Origin: Cellulomonas sp. Leaf395
Lineage (GTDB): Bacteria > Actinomycetota > Actinomycetes > Actinomycetales > Cellulomonadaceae
Assembly: GCF_001424125.1 (NCBI RefSeq)
Contig: NZ_LMQI01000001.1
Location: 278,616-342,615 of the forward strand
Direction: 5' to 3'
Length of the DNA stretch: 64,000 nucleotides
The translations under genes and the position numbers were made by a program. Below are positions 5,918 to 14,068 of this stretch, piece by piece (within the stretch, counting starts at the first letter, position 1; each line of letters starts with the position of its first letter). The notes beneath the pieces were generated by a model, which made no database searches, was not told where the DNA came from, and saw only the letters and a list, made by a program, of their open reading frames with translations.

Positions 5918-8524
5918 TCAGGCGGTCGGCTCGGCCGCCGTCTCCCGTGCGACTCCCTGCGCGATCTCGTGCTCGTGCGGGTGGCGACGCTCCAGGGCGG
6001 CACCCTCGACGTCCACGTCCGGCAGGACCTTGTCGAGCCAGCGCGGCAGCCACCACGCCCAGTCCCCGGCGAGGTGCATGAGCGCCGGGATCAGCACCAT
6101 GCGGACGACGAACGCGTCGACAAGCACGCCGAACGCGAGCGCGAACCCGATGGGTCGGATCATCGCGGAGTGGGAGAACACGAACCCGCCGAAGACCGCG
6201 ATCATGATGATCGCCGCGGCGGTGACGACCGACCTCCCGGCCCGCAGCCCTTGGACGACGGCGATGCGCGAGGGAGCGCCGTGCGCATACGCCTCCCGCA
6301 TGCCGGAGCCGAGGAACAGCTGGTAGTCCATCGCGAGGCCGAACAGGATGCCGACGAGGATCGTCGGCAGGAAGTTCAGCACCGGGCCGGGTGTCTCGAC
6401 GCCGAAGACGCCGGACAGCCAGCCCCACTGGTAGATCGCGACGACCCCGCCGAGCGCGGCGAAGAACGACAGGATGAATCCGAGGGTCGCGACGACCGGC
6501 ACGAAGATCGACCTGAACACGAGCACCAGGATGACCAGGGAGAGCCCGACCACCACGAGCAGGTACGCCGGCAGCGCGTCGGCAAGCGTGGCCGAGACGT
6601 CGATGTTGCCGCTGGCCTGGCCGGCGACCCCGATCTCGACACCGCCGTCGAGGGTCAGGTCGCGCAGCGTGTTGACGAGCTCCTCGGTGGACTCGCTCGT
6701 CGCCCCCTCGGCGGGGATGACCTGGAACGCGATCGTCGTGCCGTCCTCGGACGTGCCGAAGGGCGCGACGGCGACCACGTCGTCCTGCTCGAAGATCTGC
6801 TGGGCGATCTCGGCCTGCGTGGCCGTCTCCTCGCCCTCGGCGGGCGCCTCGGGCAGCGACGCGACGACGAGGAGCGTCCCGTTCTGACCCTCGCCGAACT
6901 GCTCCGCGATGGTCGTGTACGCGCGGTACTGCGTCGACTCGTGCGGTTCGGTCGCACCGTCGGGCAGGCCGAGACGCAGCTCCAAGGCCGGCAGCGCGAT
7001 GACGACGAGCGCAGCGACGCACGCCAGGGCACGCAGCACGGCACCGGGCGTCGACATCGGGCGCAGCGGCTTCGCCGACGCCGCCGCCGGCAGGACGCCG
7101 CCGTCGACGTCCGTGGCCGAGGTCAGCGCTGCCCGCTCGCGGCGGTTCAGCACGCGGGTGCCGATCATGGCGAGCAGCGCCGGCGTCATCGTCACCGCGA
7201 TGAGGACGGCGACCAGCACGCAGAACGCTCCGACGGTGCCCATGAGCCCGAGGAAGGGGATGCCGGTGATGTTGAGCGCGAGGAGCGCGATGAGGACCGT
7301 CGCACCCGCGAACACCACGGCGTTGCCCGAGGTGCCGTTCGCGATGCCGATCGACTCGTGCACGTCGTAGCCCTGCTTCAGCTGACGCCGGTGCCGGTTG
7401 ATGATGAACAGCGAGTAGTCGATCCCGACGGCCAGGCCGAGCATCACGCCGAGCATCGGGGTGACCGACACCATCTCCACGACGCCGGACAGCGACATCG
7501 CGCCCAGCGCACCGATGCCCACACCGACGAGCGCGGTGAGGATCGGCAGGCCGGCGGCCACGAACGTGCCGAGCATGATCACGAGGACGATCCCCGCCAC
7601 GACGACGCCGATGACCTCGCCGGGGCCGAGGAGCTCGGGCACGCCGCCCGCGATCTCGGCGGAGAAGTCGGTCTCGACTCCGTCGATCGGCTCGAAGGAG
7701 GCCATGAGGTCGTCCTTCGTCTCCTGCGGAAGGTTCATCGCCGCGACGTTGAACGTCACGGGTGCGACCGCGGCGCTGCCGTTCTCGGAGACCAGGCGGA
7801 CCTCCGCGGCCATGTCGAGCAGGGCGGCGCCTGCCTCGAGCTGCGGCTCCTGCGTCTCGAGCTCGGCGGTCCCGGCGTCGATGGCGTCCTGCTGCGCCTC
7901 CGCGGCGGCACGCTGGGCGTCGAGCTGCGCCTGCTGAGCGTCGAGAAGCGCCTGCTGGGCGTCCAGCTGCGCCGCCTGCGCGGCGCCGGCCGCTCCGGCT
8001 GCGTCTGCCTGCGCGCGGGCGGCGTCGAGCTGTGCCTGTCCGGCATCGATCTGCGCCTGACCTGCCTCGAGCTGCTCCGTGCCCGCGTCGAGCTGCGCCT
8101 GACCGTCCTCGAGCTGCTTCTTGCCCTCGTCGAGCTGCGCCTGACCGGCCTCGACCTGCTGGCGCTGCTCGTCGAGCTCCGCCTGGGTGGCGAAGGGGTC
8201 GACGACCGCCTCGACGCCGGCGATGTCAGCCGCACCCGCCACCTGCTCGGAGATCGCGGCCTGCTGCTCGGCGATGAACGGTTCACCGTCCTGGGTGGAG
8301 AACACGATGGTGCCGGAACCGCCGGAGGCCTCGGGGAGCTCGGTCGCGAGCATCTCGGTGACCTCGGCGGTCGGGGTGTCGGGGATCGAGAAGGCGGTGG
8401 CGAGCGTGCCGCCGGCGACGACGAACGCGACGCCGACGGCGACGAGGACCGCGAACCACGTGGCGACGACGGCGCGCGCGTGGCGGGCGGCGCTGCGGCC
8501 GAGGCGGTAGAGGAGTTCAGCCAT
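5918..8524 (-). CDS. MMPL/RND-family membrane transporter
   Basis: 868 residues, the usual size for a two-repeat actinobacterial MMPL exporter: one membrane segment near residues 18-40, a large extracytoplasmic loop, five grouped segments around 300-470, a repeat unit starting near 505 and five more segments at about 690-840. Family motifs include GIDYSLFIINRHRRQL and DYQLFLGSGMREA in the two membrane cores. The first loop contains a long alpha-helical insert (about residues 115-235) of heptads such as QLDEGKKQLEDGQAQLDAG, as in YdfJ/YdgH-type members. It probably uses the proton gradient to export a lipid or drug. It overlaps the end of the tetR gene by 8 bases and is co-transcribed from the 9250 operator region. 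Confidence 0.9.
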   Translation of the reverse strand: MAELLYRLGRSAARHARAVVATWFAVLVAVGVAFVVAGGTLATAFSIPDTPTAEVTEMLATELPEASGGSGTIVFSTQDGEPFIAEQQAAISEQVAGAADIAGVEAVVDPFATQAELDEQRQQVEAGQAQLDEGKKQLEDGQAQLDAGTEQLEAGQAQIDAGQAQLDAARAQADAAGAAGAAQAAQLDAQQALLDAQQAQLDAQRAAAEAQQDAIDAGTAELETQEPQLEAGAALLDMAAEVRLVSENGSAAVAPVTFNVAAMNLPQETKDDLMASFEPIDGVETDFSAEIAGGVPELLGPGEVIGVVVAGIVLVIMLGTFVAAGLPILTALVGVGIGALGAMSLSGVVEMVSVTPMLGVMLGLAVGIDYSLFIINRHRRQLKQGYDVHESIGIANGTSGNAVVFAGATVLIALLALNITGIPFLGLMGTVGAFCVLVAVLIAVTMTPALLAMIGTRVLNRRERAALTSATDVDGGVLPAAASAKPLRPMSTPGAVLRALACVAALVVIALPALELRLGLPDGATEPHESTQYRAYTTIAEQFGEGQNGTLLVVASLPEAPAEGEETATQAEIAQQIFEQDDVVAVAPFGTSEDGTTIAFQVIPAEGATSESTEELVNTLRDLTLDGGVEIGVAGQASGNIDVSATLADALPAYLLVVVGLSLVILVLVFRSIFVPVVATLGFILSFFAALGGVVAIYQWGWLSGVFGVETPGPVLNFLPTILVGILFGLAMDYQLFLGSGMREAYAHGAPSRIAVVQGLRAGRSVVTAAAIIMIAVFGGFVFSHSAMIRPIGFALAFGVLVDAFVVRMVLIPALMHLAGDWAWWLPRWLDKVLPDVDVEGAALERRHPHEHEIAQGVARETAAEPTA

Positions 8525-9242
8525 GGTGGTCTTTCCGGTCGGGGAGGGACGTCAGGATCGGTGCGGGTGCGGGCCGTGGGTGGTTGTCCGGTGCCGCTCG
8601 GCCGGACGCCGGTGCGTCGGCGTGGCCGGTGCGCACCGCCGTGAGCAGTCGCTCGACGAGGTAGGCCCAGACGTCCCGGGAGCGCGTGTCGTCGCCGCCA
8701 CCGGTTGCTGAGCACCAGTGTCGGTGCAGGACGAGCACCCCGCTCATCAGGGAGCCGACGAGCAGGTCGACGTCGAGCCGGTCGGCGTCGGGGTGCCGAC
8801 GTACGAGCTCGGCCGACATGCGTTGGCTGACGTCGGTGAGAGCCTGGCCGACCATCGCCGCCTGGCGTGGCGTGAGCTCGTCGCCGCCGCCGCGGAGCAC
8901 GCGCGTGAGGTACGCCATCGGCGTCACCAGGTCGGTCGCGGTCAGCGCGTGCGCCAGCTCGTCGAACATGGTGGCGCCGGTGGACGCCGCGGTGTGCGCC
9001 TCGAGGCTGTCGAAGACGGTGCCGAGGATCTCGCCGCAGACGGTCGTGACGACGTCGTCCAGGGAGTCGAAGTGGTTGAACACGGTTCGCCGGGACACGT
9101 CGGCACGGCGCGCGAGCTCGTCGACCGTGAACGTCGTCCCGCCGGTCTCACGCATGAGCGTCGCGGCGGCGTCGACGATCGAGCGGTGGTGGCGCTCGCG
9201 CAGCGCGGCGCGGCGGCCGGCCACCGGCGGGTCCTCGAGCAT
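8517..9242 (-). CDS. TetR/AcrR-family regulator of mmpL
   Basis: 241 residues with an N-terminal TetR helix-turn-helix (about residues 19-65: RHHRSIVDAAATLMRETG, then FTVDELARRADVSRRTVFNHF) and a divergent ligand-binding C-terminus. ATG 9242 has no Shine-Dalgarno and begins only eight bases from a perfect 26-bp palindrome, which suggests a leaderless, autorepressed transcript. It is first in a two-gene operon with mmpL (8-base overlap), so it very likely represses the exporter until its substrate binds. The neighbouring RNB gene diverges from the same region. Confidence 0.9.
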   Translation of the reverse strand: MLEDPPVAGRRAALRERHHRSIVDAAATLMRETGGTTFTVDELARRADVSRRTVFNHFDSLDDVVTTVCGEILGTVFDSLEAHTAASTGATMFDELAHALTATDLVTPMAYLTRVLRGGGDELTPRQAAMVGQALTDVSQRMSAELVRRHPDADRLDVDLLVGSLMSGVLVLHRHWCSATGGGDDTRSRDVWAYLVERLLTAVRTGHADAPASGRAAPDNHPRPAPAPILTSLPDRKDHHG

Positions 9243-9249
9243 CTGGCGA

Positions 9250-9275
9250 CACTAAGTGCATCGATGCACTTAGTG
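9250..9275. promoter_or_regulatory. Perfect 26-bp palindrome, probable TetR operator
   Basis: The half-site CACTAAGTGCATC is followed directly by its exact reverse complement, with no spacer. It lies between the tetR start (9242) and the RNB start (9361). Position, symmetry and proximity to tetR make it the likely operator. Confidence 0.8.
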
Positions 9276-9338
9276 CAAACGCGGCGCACGTCGCCGGTCG
9301 GGTTGACGACCAGTCCGCGTCCGACGGGCGCCGCCGCC

Positions 9339-9648
9339 GGGCCGCACCTAGGCTCGCGCCGTGCCCCGACGCCACGTGCAGCTGCACGCCCGCCCGCCGC
9401 AGGAGGCGCAGGGTGAAGCCGTCGACGTGCTGGTGCGGCGCGGCCTCGACGCCCTGCGTGTGGAGCTCGGCGTGCCGGCGGAGTTCCCGCCGCACGTGCT
9501 CGACGAGGCGAAGGCCGCCGCGGCCGGCGCGCCTGAGGGAGAGCGGTCCGACGCCACGGACATCCCGTTCGTCACCATCGACCCCGAGGGCTCGAAGGAC
9601 CTGGACCAGGCGGTGCACATCGAGCGCCGCGACGACGGCTTCCGGGTG
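9339..9648 (+). repeat. 310-bp direct repeat, right copy
   Basis: Matches 5320-5629 without gaps. This copy continues into the complete RNB gene. It has a TAGGCT box six bases before GTG 9361; the left copy retains AGGCTC at the same place but lacks the T. Confidence 0.93.
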
Positions 9649-10881
9649 CGGTACGCGATCGCCGACGTCGCCGCGTGGGTGTCACCGGGCGGCGCGATCG
9701 ACGACGAGGCCCGCGCGCGCGTCGAGACCCTCTATGCCCCGGACGGTCGGACACCGCTGCACCCGCCGTTGCTGTCGGAGGGGGTCGCGAGCCTGCTGCC
9801 GGACCAGGTGTCGCCGGCTCTGCTGTGGACGATCGACCTCGACGCCGACGGAGCGCCCGTCGACGTCGACGTGCGCCGTGCCTCTGTCCAGAGCCGGGCT
9901 CAGTTGACGTACACGGGTGCGCAGACGGCCCTGGACGAGGGCACGGCCGACGAGACGCTCCAGCTGTTGCGAGAGGTGGGCATCCTCCGGGAGGCCGCGG
10001 AACGTGCGCGTGGTGGGATCACGCTGCCGACCCCGGAGCAGGTGGTCGAGCAGGGCGCCGACGGGGTGTGGACCCTGGGCAGCCGCGCGACGCTGCCGGT
10101 CGAGGAGTGGAACGCGCAGATCTCGCTGCTCACCGGCATGTGCGCGGCCCGGCTCATGCTGGACGGCCGCATCGGCATCGTGCGGACGCTGCCGGACTCG
10201 GACCCCCGTGACGTCGAGCGGCTGCGCCTGTCCGCGCACGCGCTGGGCGTGCCGTGGCCACAGGGCGCGACCCCGGGCGACATCATCCGCGACCTCGACG
10301 CGGGGGAGCCCGCCCACGCAGCCCTGCTCACCGACGCGACCTCGCTGCTGCGCGGAGCGGCCTACGTGGCGTTCGACGGCGAAGTGCCGACGGCCACCAT
10401 GCACGCCGCGATCGCCGCGCCCTACGCCCACACGACCGCGCCGTTGCGCCGGCTGGTGGACCGGTTCGTCGGCGAGACGTGCCTCGCGCTGTGCGCGAAC
10501 CGCCCGGTGCCGGACTGGGTCCGCGACGCGCTGCCGGAGCTGCCGGGCCTCATGGCGTCAGGGGACAAGCGCGCCGCCGAGTACGAGCGCGGTTGCCTGG
10601 ACCTGGTCGAGGCGGCGCTGCTGACCGGGCGGGAGGGCGAGGTGTTCGACGGTGCGGTCGTCGACGTGCGTGCCGACCGCGACACCGGGGTGGTCCAGCT
10701 GCGTGACCCGGCCGTCCGTGGACGCATCGAGGGGGTCTCGCTGCCGTTGGGCGAGGACGTCCGGGTGCGGCTGACCGAGGCGTCCGTCGAGCAGCGCAAG
10801 GTGCTCTTCGAGCTGGCTCACGCCGACTCGGCCTCGTCGGCCACCGAGTCCTCCCCAGCACCGAACGCCGAGCGCAGGTAA
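9361..10881 (+). CDS. RNB-domain exoribonuclease (RNase II/R family)
   Basis: 506 residues from GTG 9361. TAGGCT lies six bases upstream, so the transcript may be leaderless. The RNB catalytic core starts near residue 60: TIDPEGSKDLDQAVHIERRD holds the metal-binding aspartates, followed by YAIADVAAWV, LSEGVASLLPDQ, EEWNAQISLLTGMCAARLM and YAHTTAPLRRLVDRFV. It lacks the cold-shock and S1 domains of RNase R, like the short RNB proteins common in actinobacteria. Expected role: 3'-to-5' RNA decay in the cytoplasm. Its last 64 bases overlap the 3' end of the opposing glycosyltransferase gene, so the two tails compete for the same DNA. Confidence 0.9.
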   Translation: MPRRHVQLHARPPQEAQGEAVDVLVRRGLDALRVELGVPAEFPPHVLDEAKAAAAGAPEGERSDATDIPFVTIDPEGSKDLDQAVHIERRDDGFRVRYAIADVAAWVSPGGAIDDEARARVETLYAPDGRTPLHPPLLSEGVASLLPDQVSPALLWTIDLDADGAPVDVDVRRASVQSRAQLTYTGAQTALDEGTADETLQLLREVGILREAAERARGGITLPTPEQVVEQGADGVWTLGSRATLPVEEWNAQISLLTGMCAARLMLDGRIGIVRTLPDSDPRDVERLRLSAHALGVPWPQGATPGDIIRDLDAGEPAHAALLTDATSLLRGAAYVAFDGEVPTATMHAAIAAPYAHTTAPLRRLVDRFVGETCLALCANRPVPDWVRDALPELPGLMASGDKRAAEYERGCLDLVEAALLTGREGEVFDGAVVDVRADRDTGVVQLRDPAVRGRIEGVSLPLGEDVRVRLTEASVEQRKVLFELAHADSASSATESSPAPNAERR

Positions 10882-11555
10882 CCGGCGTACCCGCCGGGCG
10901 TCCGGCCGATCAGGCGCCCGGAGGTGAGCACGTCGCAGGCGTCCGTCGCGACGACGCGCGCCCCCGACGCGGCGAGCGCAGCCACGAGGGCGACGTCCTC
11001 GTGCTCGGGCAGGTCGGGGAAGCCGTCCGCTCGCAGGTAGGCGTCTGCCCGCACGCCCAGGTTGGCGCCGTGCACGTGCCCGTTGGGTCGACCGGGGACG
11101 CGGGTCGCGCGCCACGCGGCGACCTGCGTCGGGGTGAGGTCGGTGGGGTCGGGCCGGACGGTGCCGACCACGACGTCGGCACCCGCGTCCGCCAGCCGCA
11201 CCTGCTCCAGGATCCAGCCCTCCGGGACGACGGAGTCGGCGTCGGTGCTGGCCAGCCACGTGCGGTCGGCGTCGGAGGTCGAACGGTCGAGGGCGTCGCG
11301 CACGCCCGCGGCGCGCGCGGCACCGGCCCGGCCCGCGTCGAGGTCCACGAGCCGCACGTCGAGGTGCCCGAGCGCGACGGACCGGGTGCCGTCCGTGCAT
11401 CGGTCGAGCACGAGGACCAGATCGACCGTGAGGCCGGGCAGCACCGCCCGAGCCGCCTGCCGGGCTGCCTGCAGCGCACCCAGGCACCGACCGACCAGCG
11501 CCTCTTCGTCGCGAGCCGGCACGACGACGACCACGTGCTCGATCCGCGGTCTCAT
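10818..11555 (-). CDS. Family 2 glycosyltransferase
   Basis: 245 residues from ATG 11555, overlapping the previous gene's stop by ATGA. GT-A fold signs: VVVVVPARDEEALVGRCLGAL at the N-terminus (nucleotide-sugar binding), LVLVLDRCTDGT near 46-57, a DxD-type STDADS near 103, and a later PEHEDVAL acidic motif. No membrane segment is visible, so it probably works on a cytoplasmic or membrane-associated acceptor. Last gene of a three-gene cluster with an acyl-CoA dehydrogenase-like protein and a PIG-L/methyltransferase fusion. Product unknown. Confidence 0.85.
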   Translation of the reverse strand: MRPRIEHVVVVVPARDEEALVGRCLGALQAARQAARAVLPGLTVDLVLVLDRCTDGTRSVALGHLDVRLVDLDAGRAGAARAAGVRDALDRSTSDADRTWLASTDADSVVPEGWILEQVRLADAGADVVVGTVRPDPTDLTPTQVAAWRATRVPGRPNGHVHGANLGVRADAYLRADGFPDLPEHEDVALVAALAASGARVVATDACDVLTSGRLIGRTPGGYAGYLRSAFGAGEDSVADEAESA

Positions 11556-12913
11556 GCCAGCCCCGTCCGTTGCGCCACCGATCGGGCGTCGTCGCCGTAC
11601 ACGTCGAGCAGGAAGTCCTTCTCGCGGTGCTCCGCCAGGAGCGTCAGGTCGGTGGTCCGGCGCAGCACCCGGTGCACCTCGTCGCCGGTCAGGGGGTACG
11701 CGTCGACCGGGTGGCGCCAGTGGCAGGCGAGGAGGGTGCCGCGGGGCGCGAGGCGGGCCCGCAGGTCGGCGAGCACCCGGTCCAGCGTCGCGCGGTCGAC
11801 GTAGTAGCCCACCTCGGACAGGACGACGAGGTCGAACGAGCCCGCGGGCACGGCGTCGGCTACGTCGGCGACCTGCACGTCCACCTGCGTCAGGGTAGCG
11901 ACGCGCTCCCTGGCTCGCTCGACCGCGGCCCCCGACACGTCGACGGCGAGCACGTGGTCCGCGCGCTCGGCCAGCAGCGCGGTGAGCACGCCGATCCCGC
12001 AGCCGACCTCGAGGACGTCCCGGTACCGCCGGTCCGGGAGCGAGGCCAGGGTGAGGGCGCGCTTGCGCTCCTCGTACCACCGGTCGGTGTACCCCCAGGG
12101 GTCGTCGTGCCGGTCGTAGGTGGCGTCGAAGAACTCTCCCGTCAGCGTGGGCCGGGCGGGCTCCTGCGCGACGACGACCTCGACGTCGCGGTCGAACATG
12201 CGCAGGAACGCCGGGTGCAGCGTCGGCGCGTCGCGGGGGTCCGCCGAGAGCGGCCGGACCTGCGTGGCGTGCGCGGCGACGGCCCGGTGCTTGCGGACCA
12301 CCGACCGGTCCGCCAGCTCGACCACCCGAAGCCGGTCCCAGGGCACCCGGGAGTCGTCCGGGGTGGCCCAGTGCCACAGCCACAGCGGGTACTCCAGGAA
12401 CGTGCAGCCGAGCTCGTCGGCCAGGGTCGCGCAGACCTCGCCGACGATCCGGTGGTCCCGGTGCCCGTCGCCGCGCCAGGTCGCGACGAGCTGGTCGACC
12501 GGGGGCCCGTCGGTCAGCAGCGCACGCAGGTCGGCCTCGACCGCGTCGCGCTCCTCGCGCAGGCCGCCGTCCGGGTGGCCCAGCATCGTGATGGTCGAGC
12601 CGGGCGAGAGCTCGTGCACCGCCTCGACGACCTCCGCCCACCGGCGCCCGGCGAGCGCGTCCGCGTCGAGGGTCGGGGATCCCGGGTGGGAGGCGGTGCC
12701 GTCGGAGACGACCACCACCTCGGCCGGGTGCCCCGCGTCGGCCAGCTCGGCCAGGATGCCGCCGGCGCCCAGGGTCTCGTCGTCGGGGTGCGCGGCGACG
12801 ACCACCGTGCGTCCCGTCCGTCGCAGGGCGAGCGCAGGGAGGTCCCGGAAGCGAGAGTCGGCGGACCACACGGCGGCGGGCGTGCCGGGCGCGCGACCGT
12901 CGAACGTCACCAC
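11552..12913 (-). CDS. PIG-L (LmbE) deacetylase fused to SAM-dependent methyltransferase
   Basis: 453 residues in two domains. Residues about 35-225 are a PIG-L/LmbE zinc deacetylase: VVVAAHPDDETLGAGG carries the His-Pro-Asp-Asp zinc motif and GDGHRDHRIVG the second His pair. Residues about 255-440 are a NodS-like class I methyltransferase: ATYDRHDDPWGYTDRWYEERK, then the SAM loop VLEVGCGIGVLT, VDVSGAAVERA and DLVVLSEVGYY. The expected job is removal of an N-acetyl group from an amino sugar followed by N-methylation. The GTG start at 12913 overlaps the upstream stop, and the 3' end overlaps the glycosyltransferase start. Confidence 0.88.
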   Translation of the reverse strand: MVTFDGRAPGTPAAVWSADSRFRDLPALALRRTGRTVVVAAHPDDETLGAGGILAELADAGHPAEVVVVSDGTASHPGSPTLDADALAGRRWAEVVEAVHELSPGSTITMLGHPDGGLREERDAVEADLRALLTDGPPVDQLVATWRGDGHRDHRIVGEVCATLADELGCTFLEYPLWLWHWATPDDSRVPWDRLRVVELADRSVVRKHRAVAAHATQVRPLSADPRDAPTLHPAFLRMFDRDVEVVVAQEPARPTLTGEFFDATYDRHDDPWGYTDRWYEERKRALTLASLPDRRYRDVLEVGCGIGVLTALLAERADHVLAVDVSGAAVERARERVATLTQVDVQVADVADAVPAGSFDLVVLSEVGYYVDRATLDRVLADLRARLAPRGTLLACHWRHPVDAYPLTGDEVHRVLRRTTDLTLLAEHREKDFLLDVYGDDARSVAQRTGLA

Positions 12914-13911
12914 GGCGGTCCCTCCGACGCCAGCGACCGCCCCAGCGACGCGTCGTCACGCTCGGCGTGCTGCTGGCGCACGTAGACCTGCAGGTCGGCG
13001 ACCCGCTTGGCGTGCTCGGGCTCGAGCGCCAGGGGAGCAGGGCCGAGAGCGTGCGCCGCGCGCGCGAGCACGTCCTCGCAGACGCCCGCGACGGTCGCCC
13101 GGACGCGCTTGGCCAGGACGCGGCCCTGCACCGCGTCGAGCGCGTACCCATCGACGAGGGACGCGGCCTCGGCGAGCGCGCGCCGAGCGTCCTCGAGCCG
13201 GTGGTCGACCGCACCGAGGTGCATCGCGAGCAGCGGGTCGTCGCGCCGCGCCGTCTCGGCGTGCACGCGTCGACCGATCCCGACGGCCCCGCCGAACCAG
13301 CAGGCGGCCACCCCGATGCCGCCCCACCAGAACCCGGGACGGTCCAGGTACCAGCCGGGCGCGCCGACGGGTGTCGCGGCGACGTCGTCGAACGCCACCG
13401 CGGTGCTGGGGATCTCCGTCAACCCGCGGGACGCCCACACCTGGTCGAGCACCCGGACCCCGGGATCATGCAGGTCGACCGCAAACAGTGCGCGCCCGCC
13501 GTCGGCGAGGTGGGCGGTGACCAGCGCGGCGTCCAGCCTCCCGGCCAGCGAGCACCACGGCTTCGTCCCGCCCAGCCGCCAGCCCTCGCCGACCTCGACC
13601 GCATCCAGCCGCACACCGGGCCCCTCGGCGGCGAACACCCCCCAGGTCCGGCCGTCGCGGGCGGGCGCGCCGGCCTGCGCGAGGATCGCCCGGGCGTCCA
13701 GGTGCGGCTCGACCGCGCGCGCGACGCCGAGGTCGGCGGCGCCCAGGGTCGCCAGGAGCTCCCAGAGCTCGCGCGTCGCGCCCTGGCCGGGCAGCAGATC
13801 GTCCGGCCAGCCGACGACGGCGCGCAGGGCGTCGTCGACCGACCGCGGGACGTCGAGGGTCGACGGACCGGTCCCACCGAACGGCTGAAGTCGCACGGCG
13901 TCGTCGACCAT
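12907..13911 (-). CDS. Acyl-CoA dehydrogenase-like protein
   Basis: 334 residues if it starts at ATG 13911, which has GGAG six bases upstream; ATG 13917 abuts that motif and is less likely. The ACAD middle domain is visible (VFAAEGPGVRLDAVEVGEGW, GGTKPWCSLAGRLD) and the C-terminal helical part follows (WWGGIGVAACWFGGAVGIG; ALGPAPLALEPEHAKRV). It is shorter than a classical acyl-CoA dehydrogenase and the catalytic glutamate cannot be placed with confidence, so it may oxidise a non-standard or carrier-bound substrate. First gene of the minus-strand cluster that continues with the PIG-L/methyltransferase and glycosyltransferase. Confidence 0.8.
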   Translation of the reverse strand: MVDDAVRLQPFGGTGPSTLDVPRSVDDALRAVVGWPDDLLPGQGATRELWELLATLGAADLGVARAVEPHLDARAILAQAGAPARDGRTWGVFAAEGPGVRLDAVEVGEGWRLGGTKPWCSLAGRLDAALVTAHLADGGRALFAVDLHDPGVRVLDQVWASRGLTEIPSTAVAFDDVAATPVGAPGWYLDRPGFWWGGIGVAACWFGGAVGIGRRVHAETARRDDPLLAMHLGAVDHRLEDARRALAEAASLVDGYALDAVQGRVLAKRVRATVAGVCEDVLARAAHALGPAPLALEPEHAKRVADLQVYVRQQHAERDDASLGRSLASEGPPW

Positions 13912-14068
13912 CGTCATCTCCGGGGGCCGCGCATCGGACCGCTGCTCGATCCGTCGTCCCAGATAATCACCGCGACCCGTCCCGCGCGCGACCTGGGACG
14001 ACACCGGTGCGCGGACGGAGGCCCGCGTGGCAGGGTCAGACCGTGCACCCGACTGCCGGAGGGGTCCG

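Noticed and set aside
5771..8644. Open frame of about 950 codons on the plus strand antisense to mmpL
   Set aside because: Extreme Asp/Arg/Glu composition and no family features; the minus-strand MMPL protein has clear motifs. It is a shadow caused by high GC.
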